A stretch of 64,000 bases of DNA from Isoetes taiwanensis (taxonomy: Eukaryota > Streptophyta > Lycopodiopsida > Isoetales > Isoetaceae), in assembly GCA_021234155.1 (NCBI GenBank), contig JAJEKV010000003.1, positions 20,320,386 through 20,384,385 on the forward strand. Reading direction: 5' to 3'. The position numbers were made by a program, and so were the translations under genes. Below, piece by piece: positions 1 through 12,500 of this stretch; the first letter of the stretch is position 1, and every line of letters starts with the position of its first letter. Under the pieces are notes generated by a model. That model made no database searches. It saw only the letters and a program-made list of their open reading frames with translations, and was not told the DNA's origin.

Positions 1-300
1 GTGTCTTTCCCTAAGCCCGAAATTACCATTGATTTTCTATTATCATGGCACTCATTATTATTATCATTCTATCAAGTTCGAAGTCTCGGTTATTATCACC
101 AAATTATTATCATCATTTTATCATATCAAAACTTCAATTATTATGGTGTTGGAGTACACCTTAAAGCCTCCAAATATTATTATTATTCTATGGTGTTGGA
201 GTACACCCTAAAACCTCCAAATTATTATTATCATCATTTCGAGTTCGAAGTCTCGGATATCAAAACTTCGGTTGTGTTCCCTATTGTACTAAATATATGA
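1..300. repeat. AT-rich low-complexity DNA with a repeated 30-bp motif
   Basis: ATT-rich sequence. A motif beginning TATGGTGTTGGAGTACACC occurs near 142 and again near 189 (period about 47 bp). A second motif, GTTCGAAGTCTCGG, occurs near 76 and 243. I see no gene. The frame open to base 300 is made of ATT/TAT triplets. Confidence 0.6.
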
Positions 301-469
301 AAAACTTTGAAGTAAGAGGGCCGAGGGGACCGGCCCATTTTTTGTTTGGGCGAGATGTTGACCGGGATTTTGGCACCCGGTCAACATAAGAAAAAAGAAA
401 AGAAAAAATCGAAGGGGGGAGGGGTGATGGAGATTAATATTGTGGTTAGAAGACCTTTGAAATACTTTT

Positions 470-595
470 AAGGGTGGAGATAAGGAGGTTGAAATGGATG
501 GTGGAGATTAAGAGGTGGAAAAGTTTGAAATGGATGGTGAAGATTAAGAGGTTGAGATGGAAGGATAAGATTAAGAGGTACATTGTATAAGAACC
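470..595. repeat. degenerate purine-rich minisatellite
   Basis: Approximate tandem copies of GAAATGGATGGTGGAGATTAAGAGGT, interrupted and diverged, three to four copies. The flanks (596-880) contain no recognisable gene. A TATAAAAG-like stretch near 739 and a sequence resembling a plant LTR are not strong enough to call. Confidence 0.5.
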
Positions 596-881
596 TTGAG
601 GAGCACGAGCTCTTCCTCTCTCCCTGCTCCACGATTTTGTGGAGGGTGGCAGCCTCCACATGATCTGGTGTAGAAGCCTCCCATGGTTCAGAGACATGGG
701 AGGATGATTTCCATTGTATTTCCATGCCAGTTCTTGATTATAAAAGAAGATTTTTGGGCCCATATTATTTTCTTATTCTTATTCCAATTCTGGTCAAGTA
801 TTTTGTTTTAATCTAGCAGCACCGGATGATCTTGATTTCTGCCTTTGAGGTCGAATGATGGGGGTGTGGGAAAACCCGCCA

Positions 882-1904
882 TCAGTCCACTATAGCTTTC
901 ATTGTTTTGAATTCTTTGGTGGTTTGAACACCAAGACCAGGCAACCATTTGGCTGCATCCCTTAGAATATCTTCCCTATCTTTTTCATTAGCATTCCTAC
1001 AAATATTAGTAACAAGTTTGCCAATATTCTTTGACAATCTTTTCTTTTTCTTTGTGCTGAAATCACCATTCAGTTTGGCTTCTTCATCAACTGCAGCCTT
1101 CCTTTCTCTCTGTCTTTGTCTTTCTTTTCTTTTTTTTTTTGTTCAGCTCTCTTCTACCTAAAAAGAACTAACAAAAGTTAATTCTGTAAAGGATACAGAA
1201 TAAACAATTGGAGATAAAACTTGACTTGCCTTCAATATCCATTGGAGCATGTGTCTCATTTTGAATGTATTCACGATGTGCCTTCTCTGTCATAAAATCA
1301 GTTTGTGTTTCTTCATAACAAAATTCAGCACCAATATCTGAAAAGATAAATAAAAAACTAAGGTTATACATGAAGTCTCTATTTAGACAAGCAAACAACA
1401 ATAAAATAAATCCTTCATGAAATGGCCATTCGAGAATTTAAACACTTAAATCGAACTTGAATTACCTGGATCCTCTTCTTTAGCATTTGTGTCATTCTGC
1501 ACAATTTGAGCATGTGCTTCTTGACAGGAACATCCACCACCTTAAATGAAAGTAGTACATTCAATATCATTACAAAATTCATTGGTTATTACAACACTAA
1601 ACAAGCACTAACGACATACCTTCATATATGTTTTCATGTTGAACATCCTCTGTTCTTGTTTCATCAAGGACAACAGCAGGTTCGTCTTCTCCTATTAAGG
1701 CACAGTAATGAAAAATTAAGTGTCCAGAGCAGTCAAGAACAGGCAATAAGCATCTGACATACCTCTACCAGGAATCATCTTCTCATCAAAATTCTTGCTG
1801 AAACTAAAGCAGCACTCTATAAATCTTTCGGATACAATTGGGCCAGGATCAAATTGCACTCGGTTCTTGGCCAAGGAACATAGGAAGGCAGAATTCCAGT
1901 CCAT
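882..1904 (-). CDS. five-exon gene, unknown Lys/Glu-rich protein
   Basis: Unrecognised family. Exons read on the minus strand are 1904-1763, 1691-1620, 1540-1466, 1337-1230 and 1157-882. All introns are phase 1 and end in AG. Donors are GT, except the fourth, which is GC in the favourable context AAG|GCAAGT. The start is the ATG at 1904 (MDWNSAFLCS) and the stop is TGA at 884-882. The predicted product is about 223 aa: an acidic middle (EDEPAVVLDETRTEDV), a basic Lys/Arg/Gln run and a C-terminus with KKKKRLSKNIGKLV and DILRDAAKWLPGLG. The exons total 673 nt, one too many. The extra base maps to a run of eleven A residues in exon 5 (plus-strand T run near 1130-1140); a run of ten restores the frame. 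This could be a sequencing error or a real frameshift. No function can be assigned, and a transposon-derived origin is possible. Confidence 0.6.
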
Positions 1905-2216
1905 AGTGGAGAGATGGATGAATTGCAAGAAATTTCGCAAGAACATGAGACTACACCGCCATTTCCCATTTCGAATTGCAAAATTGCTCCGGTGCCTAAA
2001 CGATCCAAGAAAAGAATCTCCCTCCCTCTCAGGAAATTTGGATGACGGCCGAATGAAGGGCGAAAATTCAGTGACGGTCGAGGAAGGGCGTGACGTTTGC
2101 GTTTGAAGTTCGAAAAGCAGTTTTCCAGCATGGGTGTTGCCCACATGCTTTTTTGCATATGTCAAGAAAAAACACACCCTGCAACGAGCAGAGGAAAATC
2201 ATTCTGCCGCACAACG

Positions 2217-2454
2217 CAGAGGATACTTAACAAAGACACTTAGTAGCGCCGCTGCAGAAATGTCGGAGAGATTTTACATGATATAAAAGTAGCCAAAAAC
2301 CCCAGTATTTCAACCAAACGTGTATTACATCAATCCAGAGGAGACTTAACAAAGACACTTAGTAGCGCCGCTACGAAAATGTCGGAGAGATTTTACACGA
2401 TATAAAAGTAATAAAAAATCCCAGTAATTCAACCAAACATGTATTACACATGTA
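2217..2454. repeat. two tandem 119-bp units between divergent genes
   Basis: Two copies (2217-2335 and 2336-2454) share AGACACTTAGTAGCGCCGCT, a TCGGAGAGATTTTACA core and GATATAAAAGTA, with about 90% identity by eye. Each has a TATAAAA-like box (near 2282 and 2401). The units sit upstream of both the minus-strand gene starting at 1904 and the ABCG gene starting at 3385, so they may be a duplicated promoter segment. The regulatory role is inference. Confidence 0.65.
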
Positions 2455-3384
2455 TTACATAGGGACTGGCAACTGGTGGAGGCATTATTATAGGCCCTCG
2501 TGGTGCCATGAACTGGGCGGCTGGAGGAAATTTTCTATCAATTGTTCTTAGATTTTTCTAATATACAAAAAATTTCCGGTAAACGAGGAAATTTCATTTA
2601 GGGTGTATATGTATGAAATAATCAACATGTCGGGAAGAAGTCTCTTTTGACGTGCTTACAAAGACGACGAGTTACTGGAACTTACTGCAGAGAACAAGTC
2701 AAGGCGCCAAGCCGGACCCAGCTATGGCGATGTGCCCACTCCGTCGCCTTTCCTCACGACACTACGTGCTCGGCTGCCTCTCTTGTCAACCCCGTGGTAG
2801 ATCAGACGCAGCCCAACTCTTTATTACTGCTCCAAACCGGATAAAATTTGTCTCTCTTTCCAGATCTAACCTGTTTTTTTGGCTGCAAAAAAAAAATCCT
2901 TTTGTGAGTCGCTAAAGGAAAAACAAATATCCCCCTGCTCCTTCGCCACATCGTTCAGAACGTGCTGCAGGGTCCCCGAGCCATGATTATCTGGAAGTCT
3001 TACATTTTGATGCTTCATCCTGCCCATCCGTGTTCCGGTTTCCGGTTTCAAACATTAAATTATTGGAGATTGCTATGGCGGTTGAAGTCTTGAGTAGAGG
3101 TTTGTAGATCTAGTATTGACTTCGTAAGCGATTATGGTGGAAGGTTTCCAACACGTCAACCCAACCAAAAACCGAGTAACAACGTAGTTGCTGCTTACAC
3201 TTCCAAGCTAAATTATTGCTGCTGGGAGTGTGAGCAAGTTCATTTCTGGGCAGCTTGTAAATTTCTTCTCGAATACTTGATCATGTTGTTAGTAAGCTGT
3301 GTTTTTTGATTCGAAAGGCTGTTATTCTAGGCCTGTGCGAAGTTTGTTTGCAATTCAATCCCGGAGTTTGAAATCCTATCCACT
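2455..3384 (+). promoter_or_regulatory. upstream region of the ABCG gene, no ORF supported
   Basis: No convincing coding sequence. It includes a pyrimidine-rich stretch (about 2845-2885) and probably holds the promoter and 5-prime UTR of the transporter at 3385. A GTG-initiated frame extends upstream of the ATG, but the signal-peptide-like start at 3385 is the natural one. Confidence 0.4.
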
Positions 3385-6300
3385 AATGGCAAAACTTGTG
3401 CCCTATATCTTTCTGGGCATGCTTATGAGCATGCTTACATTCGCCGTGGCTCGGGTGTCAGATCTTAATTACAGCAGCTTAGCACCTCCGGGATATAATT
3501 ATACTTCCAGCTTATCTCCTCCGATTGCATATGACACCACACCTGGTGTACCAGAGTTTGTGATGGCTTCTCTACAGAACAAAACGGACACCATCACAGA
3601 AGAAGTTAGCAAGAAATATAGCTTCTGCATTGTAGATGGGTAAGGCAATTCCCTACTTGTATAGATGTTTTGGTCAGTATACTTGTACTTGCATTTTGGT
3701 CAGAAGATACTCGTAAAGCAGTTATAAGATTGATCTTGTTTCAACATTGAAAAAGCCTGGGGAATGGTGTATCTAGGAATGTTAATTGTTATCAACATAT
3801 TTGGGCTGATTCAAATACGTCATATTAATTAAGGTCCAGACTGTTCTTTCTGGTTTTGCATGTAAGCAGACAATATAAATAGTGACAGTCCTGTAAGTAA
3901 ATCAACTGCTGCTTCTGTTTTGTGTCCAATTTAACCCCATAAGACAATTGATAGCAAAAGGGTGAGTTTTGATATTGTTGACTTTTACATGTTGCAGCAA
4001 AAAGGATCGTCAAGCAGCTTTTGGATACTCAGATAATGCACCATTTTTGAGCGATTGCTATTATAGTGGTATGGCATTTATCATTTGTTATAAAGTGCTA
4101 AAAGCTTGGGGTGTGTCTTGCGTTAAATCCGATTCCAGCTTACCCAAAGGCTAATGTTGCCAATGTTGATCTACATTATCTTACAACGTTTGCTACCCTA
4201 CTAGTTCAGTTTTCATACAGTACTGAGAATTAGATGTCATTTATTACATGTATGGAGGTTGCTCTAATGGATCTGTTGTACCTGGTGGTTTTTGACCTTC
4301 AGTTCCTGACTGTAGATTTTTATCCTTTCAGGAGAAATGACGAATCGATTATGTGGGGAGGCAGAGATTAGGTTCTACTTTGCGTCAATTTTCAGAGCCG
4401 ATGATCTGCCTCCTAATATAAATTGCAACCAAAGTCATTGGTCCCTTGGATGTGAAGCTGGTTATGCAAGTAGTATGACTCAAGAAGATACTTCATCTTC
4501 AAAGCAAATACCTGTGCGAGATTCAAATCCTCAACCTTGTTGTGCAGGCTTCTTCTGTCCCCGTGGGATGACCTGTATGATACGTGAGTACCACGTAGAA
4601 ATATGCTGCTATTGGTTTCCTTGTAATTGAACATAGATTGACATGTTTGTTATTCTTCATTGTCTTGTGCAGCTTGTCCGCTTGGTGCATATTGCCCACT
4701 TGCAACATATAACCCAGCAAGTGGTCTTTGCGATCCGTAAGTCTGGATTTACGAAAAGAACCAGATATAGTTTAACTACATATATAGCATTATCTTAAAA
4801 TCATCAATCAGTTTATCATTAGATGCATTTTGAAGCTTTCCTTTATAGCTGTCTTATCCCACAGATTCAAGCAACCTAGTAAGCTATACAAGTCCAGAAC
4901 TTTACCCTTGATTAGAGAATCTGTCCTGTTGATCTGTTCGTTGGTCTCTATTATCTTAGTCATCTTCAGTGACTAGTCCAATCTTGAGTCTTAATGTTTT
5001 CTATCATAAGTACCACCAAGTGAATTTTTTCTTGCCTTGTTTTAGTGCATTGTCTTCCCTGCCATCACGATGTGTTATAGGCATCATCACTTTTCTTTTT
5101 CGTACTGGCACAGAGATGTGCAGCTGGCCATGTTTTACAGAAATTGTAGTGTGTTTTAAAGATACCCTCTCTTTTGAACAAATTGCTTTTGACAGTTTGT
5201 GGAAATTAAAGTTAACTTAATCTTTTTGTTGGCAGTTATGGTTATAAGCTGACACCAGGGATGGGTAACTTTTCTTGCGGTGGTGCCAACATATGGGCTG
5301 ATGTTAGCACTGCTGAACAGGTTTTCTGTGATGCTGGATCATACTGTCCCCTTCCTACTGATAAAAAAGAATGTGACAGTGGGTATGATCTTTGCATTAG
5401 TTCTGCTGCAATTAGGAATTTTGACCCCCAGTACTGATGTGTGGCATTGTTACAGATACTATTGTCGGGAAGGTTCAACATCACAAAAAAGTGCGAACAA
5501 GTTTTTCCCTTGAGATGATCATAAAGTTTCTATGTTGCAGTACTCACCCCGCTGTCTTTCTCACTTGCAGAATGCTTTCTTTTCACTTCATGCAAAGATG
5601 GAGCACAAAAACAAAACCTTCGTCTTTATGGGATATTGTCAATTGTATAATAACTATTCTTGTTCCTTGGTTCTTATGAAATAAGAGCTTTCTGGGGACA
5701 CTAATTGATTCTCTAACACCCTGTTGTTGTTTCAGGCAATTCTGGCCATGATACTCTTGATAGTATACAGCTGCTCCGATCTAGTAATGTCAGTCCGAGA
5801 TCGACGCAAGTCAAAAGCTAGAGAAAAAGCAGCTAGTTATGCCAAGGAGCATATTCCAGCAATGGAAAAATGGCGGATGGCCAAAGAAAAAGCAGCAAAA
5901 CGTGCTAAAAATTTTTCGGGTCAGCTTACCCGTACATTTTCACGTAAACAAGTTAAGAATATAGAAGAGAGGCCAGTTCTTAAACACAAACATGGTGGGC
6001 CTGCCAATAATAATGATGTCCTTATGTATGATATTCCTTCGAATTCAAAAGGTGATCATAAATCGTCACGATCAGGTAAAGGAGCAATGCCACAGGATCA
6101 CCTTCCACCTCCTCCCATAGCATTTGCTTTTGAACAGTCAGCTCATCCGCAAGATAATGCAGCACGGCTAAGTGAAACTCAAATTTTTAAGTATGCATAT
6201 GGTCAAATAGAGAAGGAGAAGGTTATGACATCATTTGGTATGGTCGCTGAAGGAGTAATGAATGCCAGACAACGACCACCAATTGAGTTGGCATTTCAGA

Positions 6301-9300
6301 ACTTGTCAATGATGCTAAAGAAAACAGGAAAGAAGATTCTGAGCAATGTGACTGGCAAGCTCTCACCTGGACACATAACAGCTATAATGGGACCATCAGG
6401 AGCTGGTAAAACTACATTTCTAAATGCTGTTGCAGGCAAAGCAACACACAGCAAAACTGTTGGGCATATTTATATCAATGGCGTAGCAGGACAAATACAA
6501 TCATATAAGAAGATAATTGGATTTGTACCACAAGATGATATTGTTCATGGCAATTTGACTGTTGAGGAAAATCTGTGGTTCAGTGCAAAGTACAGGTAAT
6601 TTCTTACTAGTTATACATGCTTCTCACTGAAGGAAAATGATCCGTGTGTTGGAATATACTTCAGAAAAAAGAAATCTAATTATATGGAGTAGAGACCAGG
6701 TGTCAGTAAAATTAGTCATTGTGTAAGGAGTTTAAAGGATTTGTTTTACGAAAAGGAGACCCTGTCCCAGCCTTACCTGTCCTCTTTAATAGCCAATATG
6801 CTGGCTATGGCCAAGACAAAGCATATCAATTTCTTTGCAAACTGTTTGCCTTGATTGATCAGTGGAAGAGTTGAATGTAGCAGTTTCCATATTTGTGTGC
6901 CTTTTAATTCTATTTGTTCACTATATGCATGGAACTGTACTGCATGTTGATTACGGAACTGTATATTCAGGCTTCCAACATATCTTCCAAAGCAAGAAAG
7001 AGTTTTGATCCTAGAGCGTATTATTGCTTCACTGGGTCTAGGCGCAATAAGGAATTCACTAGTGGGCACTGTTGAGAAACGTGGAATATCCGGGGGCCAA
7101 AGGAAGCGGGTAAATGTTGGCTTGGAAATGGTTATAGAACCTTCACTTCTTATTCTTGATGAGCCTACATCTGGGCTAGATAGCACATCCTCGCGCTTGG
7201 TCTTGCAAGCTTTAAGACGGGAGGCTCTGGAAGGAGTTAATGTTGTCTTGGTGCTTCACCAACCAAGGTAAGTAAAATGCATTAGACAAATGCCTGTTTC
7301 AGAAATCTCATAAGTTAGAGGAGCCCTAGGAGTTGTTTATGGTCATCGTTTAAGTGGCTAGTAGGAAGCTGATTTTTTTGCAAGCTTGTCAATTGGAGCT
7401 GATTCATGTAGCTTTTTCTCATTAAGTTCACTGAACTCTTTCCTTTGTGGACAGTTATACGTTATTTAAAATGTTTGACACAGTAATGTTTCTGGCAAAG
7501 GGTGGTCGAACTGCATACCTTGGACCAGTTGATGAAGTTGAAGACTACTTTGCAAAGTTGGGCGTTAAAGTTCCTCCTCGTATTAATCCACCTGATCACT
7601 TTATGGATGTATTGGAAGGGATTGTTACTCCTGAAGGTGACAGCAATTTTGATCCTGCCATTCTACCAATACTTTGGATGCAACACGAAGGGCACGAGAT
7701 TCCTGAAGATTTGAGGGCGTTGGCCTCTCAGCTTGCTGCTCGCAAACGTGGAAAACTTACAAGGGATAAATTTGCCCAACGTAAATCGTTTAGGCAGGAA
7801 GCATGGGAGGAACTCAAGGGTCCTCTGATCATATGGTGGGATACTGTAATACAATCTATCTCCACTGTGGAAGATTTTTCAGGACGAGATACTCTAGGAT
7901 TTGTTAGCCAATTTCAACTTGTGCTGCTTAGGTAAACATAAATCCCTTGCTTCTCATGTTATGTGCCTTCCCACTTATCCATTCGTGAGGATGACTTTGA
8001 TCTAATGTATATTACCAGAGTCTTCAAGCAGAGATTCCGAGAAGCCAGGGTTGTAGCACAAGATTATCTTATTCTATTGCTTGCAGGAGTATGTCTGGGA
8101 TTGCTTTCAGATGTTAGGGACAAAGCGTTAGGTTCGAATGGATATTCATATACAATCATTGCAATATGTAAGCATAGGATTATTAGTTGTCCATATTGCG
8201 GTCAATACAATCACTCATATATGGTTTTCTGTGCAGCTCTTTTGTGCATGATATCATCTCTCAGGACCTTCTCTTTGGATAAACTGCAGTTTTGGCGAGA
8301 AAGTGCATCAGGAATCAACAGGATTGCATACTTTTTGGCTAAAGACACAACAGATCACTTCGACACACTTGTCAAACCTTTTGTTTATCTTTCAATGTTC
8401 TATTTTTTCAATGATCCACGGTCGTCTTTTATCTCCAACTATTATGTGACACTGGCCCTGATCTACTGCGTTACGGGCATAGGCTATATCTTTGCCATAC
8501 TTTTACAACCTTCAACAGCACAACTGGTAAACATTTTACTGTCAACTCGCTAAGGGTGTTTTAAGTTATTGTCTGGATCCATTAGAATCTCGTCCTTCAT
8601 GGAAATCACCTGTTTAATGTACAAAATGTGACTTCCTATAAGCTAAAGTAACTCATGGAAGGAGAACTACTCAAGAAACTGAATGAGGCAGTCGCATAAA
8701 GATACATTTTAGCAAATGTTGCTAACATGTGAGACTGATTGCAAATCCGACTTAGAATTGTCCTGTATTGTAGTCATAAGATTGTTATATCTGTCTACTT
8801 TAGTTTTGTTATTGGAATTGTTTTTTCTGAACTTTGTTCTACTCGTGCAGTGTTGTGTATTTATACCAATCGTAACTACACTTTTAGCAACAAAATCAAG
8901 TCCTGTTGGGATTGTAAATATTTTAGCCAATATCAGCTATGCGAAATGGGCACTTGAAGCTTATGTTATTGCGAATGCAAAAAGGTAAACAGTCTATATG
9001 CTGCTTTTTTGTGAAGTTATAATCTAACACTATCAATCCCATTTTTAAATCATTTCCATTGCTATATTTGTCCACTCATGTATTGCAACCTAAAAATTCT
9101 AGGATGCCGTTAGATTCAAATTTAATTGCAATGACAATTCTTTTGCTTCGTACTGAACAAGCATGAATTGTGTGGTCTCTTCTTGAAACTAAAGCCACAA
9201 TTTGTCATTTTGAAACAGGTATGCTGGCGTCTGGTTGATAACCCGATGTGGGGTTCTCCAGAAGCTTGGATATGAGCTGGATCGTTTACCAATTTGTCTT

Positions 9301-9384
9301 GCCATTCTTATTGGCTATGGTTTGGCTTCACGAATGATAGCTCTGCTGCTACTCTTTATCAGCAATAGAAGCAGACAAAAGTGA
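3385..9384 (+). CDS. ABCG: ABCG24/28-type half-size ABC transporter, 14 exons
   Basis: Membrane ABC half-transporter of plant subfamily G. Exons: 3385-3639, 3998-4068, 4332-4583, 4673-4736, 5236-5382, 5456-5490, 5571-5644, 5736-6595, 6971-7267, 7455-7931, 8029-8167, 8237-8526, 8851-8984, 9219-9384. All introns are GT-AG, phases agree, and the total is 3261 nt (1086 aa plus stop), the usual length for this clade. Order: a signal peptide (about residues 1-22); a long Cys-rich extracellular N-domain ([38 protein letters not shown]), which marks the ABCG24/28 group; a transmembrane helix ([15 protein letters not shown]); a basic linker; then the nucleotide-binding domain with Walker A GPSGAGKT (6390-6413), signature ISGGQ (7086-7100), Walker [13 protein letters not shown] (about 7146-7181) and the H-loop HQPR; then the C-terminal ABC2 membrane domain (exons 11-14). 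The substrate cannot be told from sequence; Arabidopsis relatives act in pollen and root-hair tip growth. I see no lesion, so it is probably functional. Confidence 0.95.
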
Positions 9385-10099
9385 ATGAGTGCTTTTGTAA
9401 TAAGAGCATATATAATCGGCAACCTGTTGGCCTGTATATATTATCCCCTAGCCTGCAGCTGCAACAGAATTGGAGGCATACGATGTATTCTTGCTTTTCA
9501 AGATTTAGAATTCTGGAGCGTGCAATGCCATAAGAATGGCCAGTTTTCTTAGTCGAGAAGATCCTATCCTTAGCCATATTTATGCACTGTTGCAGCATTA
9601 TTTTGCATACTCCAACTCAAAAGCTTTAGTCATCCAAATCGAGGATAAAGAGTTGTGTTTATGGTGCCATGGCCAAGAGGCTACGTTTCCGTGGAGTGAT
9701 CTGACTTGGACAAGATAGAGGTAGTAGACTTAGTAGACCGGACTAAGTACTTCGAAATCTCTTCTGGGTAATAAAACGCTGGAAGTTGCCTCTAAAAGCG
9801 GACCTTGAAGTTACCTTAAAGGCGGACCTGCCCATGTGGCAAAACTGTTTGCACTAAAACACTTTGGTTTCGACTTGAACTTTAAAATTTGAAGTCAAGG
9901 TCAACCTCCATGGAACGTAGTCTAATCGAACCTTTCATGCCTTCGATTGAATCTTGCGTGTGCAATGCATGCTTAAAGAATATGTAAGCCACTAGGGAAC
10001 AAGTTTGACCTATAACCAATCTTTAAATCAAGCAAAAATTTTCTTTCCTTATTGAAAGATATTTTTTATTCGAAACCAGTTTGTGGGTACACCTTACTT
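9385..10099. other. downstream flank of the ABCG gene, no gene seen
   Basis: AT-rich 3-prime flank, probably with the 3-prime UTR in the first few hundred bases. A short imperfect 25-bp direct repeat (GAAGTTGCC...GCGGACCTTG then GAAGTTACC...GCGGACCTG) lies at about 9780-9832. Nothing else is supported. Confidence 0.5.
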
Positions 10100-10870
10100 C
10101 TATGTGATATCAATGCATCCACATATCAATAGCAATTGTGTGGAGTCAATCAGATAGCATAATAACCTTCTACATCCCAAACAGCTAAAGAAATTGTTCC
10201 ACAATTGTTGACCCAACCTTTGATCAGTCATAGAAACTTGCTTACTAAGTTTGGATCTAAGAGAGATTAAGATCCTAGAGGAATATTTGTACTTCTGGGA
10301 GAATACAAGTTCTCTGTGCCTCTTCCAAATAATCCATAGAAGCCATCCCTTACACAAATGTATGGCGATCTTCTTTACTGCAGGGATATATTCCTAGCAC
10401 AATATAAAGGACTAGAGAATAGAATAGAATAGAATAGATTTTTAGCGTCCACGGAGACCAATTGGAGAAGAGATCTCAGATACTTTTTTCCCCGGATCCC
10501 AGGTTGCTTGAGTATCAATGCGTTCAATGAGCGATCGTCTCATCCACTTGATCACACATGGGGCACGCAGGATTGACTTGAACCTTTAGAGAGTAGATCC
10601 CAAATACTTCTTTCACTTGATCCCAGGTTGCTTGAGTATCAACGCATTCCATGAAGCAATGCTCGATCGTCTCATCCGCTTGATCACACATGGGGCAAAC
10701 AGGACTGATCTATACCTCAAATTTAGTGACCAAATAGTTAGTCCTCAGTGCTCTATAAATAATTTGCCAAGCGAGAACCTGTACTTTTGGAAGAAATTGA
10801 TTCTTCCAAACCCGTTTCCACATTCATTTCAGTTCATTCTCACAGAACTACAAGGACAATTTAGGTGATA
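10100..10870 (-). pseudogene. decayed LINE fragment, RT zinc-finger (zf-RVT) tail with internal duplication
   Basis: Read on the minus strand from about 10800, the frame gives WKNQFLPKVQVLAWQIIYRAL, then CPMCDQADETIEHCFMEC and ATW. This is the C-terminal zinc-binding domain of plant LINE reverse transcriptases (CPxC...ET..HC...C). About 115 bp on, the CPMCDQ-DETI module is repeated (near 10500-10600 versus 10605-10715), so part of the domain is tandemly duplicated. Further downstream, CKGWLLWIIWKRHRELVF matches the W..W..R....F motif that follows the domain. Stops (one inside the module, another after the second copy) show it is dead. Confidence 0.7.
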
Positions 10871-11152
10871 ATTGGAGCACCTCATTTGAATGAAGGAGTT
10901 TATAACAATTGGAGACAAAGCAATGTTCTACCAAAGCCTCATAAATTATCAAGAGATTACCCACCATAGGTCTTGCATAGTAAGGGATATTTCCCAAGTT
11001 TTTCTATATGACGAAAACTAAATTTCCTTTTAAAGTCCTGCCCCCTATGCCAAATATATTCCCAAAATATGGCGTAACCAAATTAACATGACCTGTAAGA
11101 TTAAACACTGTCATATCAACCATATATGAGGCATTTTCTCACAACTATTATT

Positions 11153-11230
11153 ACGTGGGATCCAAGCCATCGGGTTCTATTCATGAAGCATTATGTGGGA
11201 TCCAAGCCATCGAGTCCTATTCATGAAGCA
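11153..11230. repeat. 38-bp tandem duplication
   Basis: GTGGGATCCAAGCCATCG followed by TTCTATTCATGAAGCATTA occurs twice in tandem with two substitutions. No gene. The flanking 10871-11391 holds no recognisable coding sequence. Confidence 0.7.
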
Positions 11231-11391
11231 TTAGGACACTTCTATTATTATAAGATCCTATAATCTGATGATAATTTACAGCTCTATAGGAACAATAGGA
11301 CTTAAGCTGTTGCAAAATTAGAAGCATTTGGTTCCATTCAAAACGAACATTCTCCTGGGGAAATAATAGTGAAGAAAGTAAATCATTGCAA

Positions 11392-11480
11392 ATCTGGAAG
11401 CATGTTTGGAAGAATTCTCTTCCTCCCAAAGTGAACATTCTTATTTGGTAGATTCTACAAAGAGCACCCAAGATCAATTA
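11392..11480 (+). pseudogene. LINE zf-RVT fragment
   Basis: The plus-strand frame from 11392 gives IWKHVWKNSLPPKVNILIW, a stop, then ILQRAPKIN. This matches the W..VW...LPPKV..F.W conserved block of the LINE reverse-transcriptase C-terminus. It is too short and interrupted to be functional. Confidence 0.6.
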
Positions 11481-11924
11481 GTTGTATTGAAGATTCTCCA
11501 AAATACTACATGAATTGCACAGATAGTCAACAAGTTTGGGACCTAAAAGTAATAATATTCCAGGGACTATATCCAATTTCTTGGTCTCCTAAAAAAAAGT
11601 GGCTACTCGCCTTTGTAAGACTTATCTATGTGAATTATTTGGAAGTATGTGAATTATTTGGAAGAGGTGACTTTTTGTGCTCCTTCAACGTAAACCAAAG
11701 AAGCATCTACAAAACACTTCTTCATGTGGCTTACAAACTTTTCTTGCCTCACTTACTCGCAATGCTATGTGCATGCTATAACATCACATAGTGCTAGGAT
11801 GAAAGCAAATTATTTCAATTGATAGAATACATTTTCAAAAAAAAAAAAAAGCACTATTGTGGCAATAGAATAATTGAAGAATCTGTCACATAACAAAATC
11901 CTAGTCACTCGACAAGTGACTATT

Positions 11925-12075
11925 TGACCTTTCTTAATGTTTTCCATAAAGATTATTTAGCCTACAAATTTTTCATCCTTCCTTTTAATGTTTTCTATGG
12001 AGATATATTAGTCTACACATCTTCCATTCTTTCTTTTAATGTTTTCCATAAAGATACATTAGCTGCAATTTGTTG
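11925..12075. repeat. three diverged copies of a 55-57 bp unit
   Basis: CTTTTAATGTTTTCCATAAAGAT followed by A/T-rich sequence with TTAG.CTACA recurs near 11930, 11986 and 12038. No coding function. Confidence 0.6.
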
Positions 12076-12219
12076 TTTCATCAGTATGATCCCAATTAAG
12101 AGAATCATCCTAGCTAAGAACTAGATTGTCTATTCAAGATGGGAAAAGTACCTGGAAGACCAGTGAAGTAAGAAGCTGAGAAAGGATTAGAAGAATACTG
12201 AGATAGTAGTACGCTTTCT

Positions 12220-12500
12220 CCAAGCACCAAGCGCCCTTCCAATGTCGGCTAAATGGCAGGTGCAGATTCCACGTGAGTATTGGTCTCATATGTGGTCTTG
12301 TGTTTGGAATAACCTGCTCCATCCAAATGTATTTACGCTTTGGTTTCAGATCATTCACAGATGTTTCTTGTTAATGTATTCTGTCACCATGCGATCCTCA
12401 ATCTCTGCATTGTGTCCAATCTGCCTTGCGAAGAGTGAATCACTTGAATATTGTTTGTTTGCATGTCCTGAGCTCCAACTAGCCTGGACTTGATTTCAGG
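12220..12500 (+). pseudogene. LINE zf-RVT fragment, plus strand
   Basis: The open frame from 12242 includes WSHMWSCVWNNLLHPNVFTLWF and CPICLAKSESLEYCLFACPELQLAW, the LINE C-terminal zinc-binding module (CPxC...E...C...C....W). After the stop the sequence continues as eroded LINE tail to about 12880, where ATTAATAAAACTTTCC resembles a LINE 3-prime end. Confidence 0.7.

Noticed and set aside
600-880. Solo copia LTR
   Set aside because: The sequence has an LTR-like feel (TATAAAAG, compact repeats) but no TG...CA borders or target duplication could be found, and the exon of the minus-strand gene ends within it.
949-1161. Plus-strand 70-aa Ser/Leu/Phe-rich frame
   Set aside because: It is the antisense shadow of exon 5 of the minus-strand gene at 882-1904.
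6773-7186. Minus-strand 137-aa frame
   Set aside because: It is antisense to the ABC signature and Walker B exon of the transporter.
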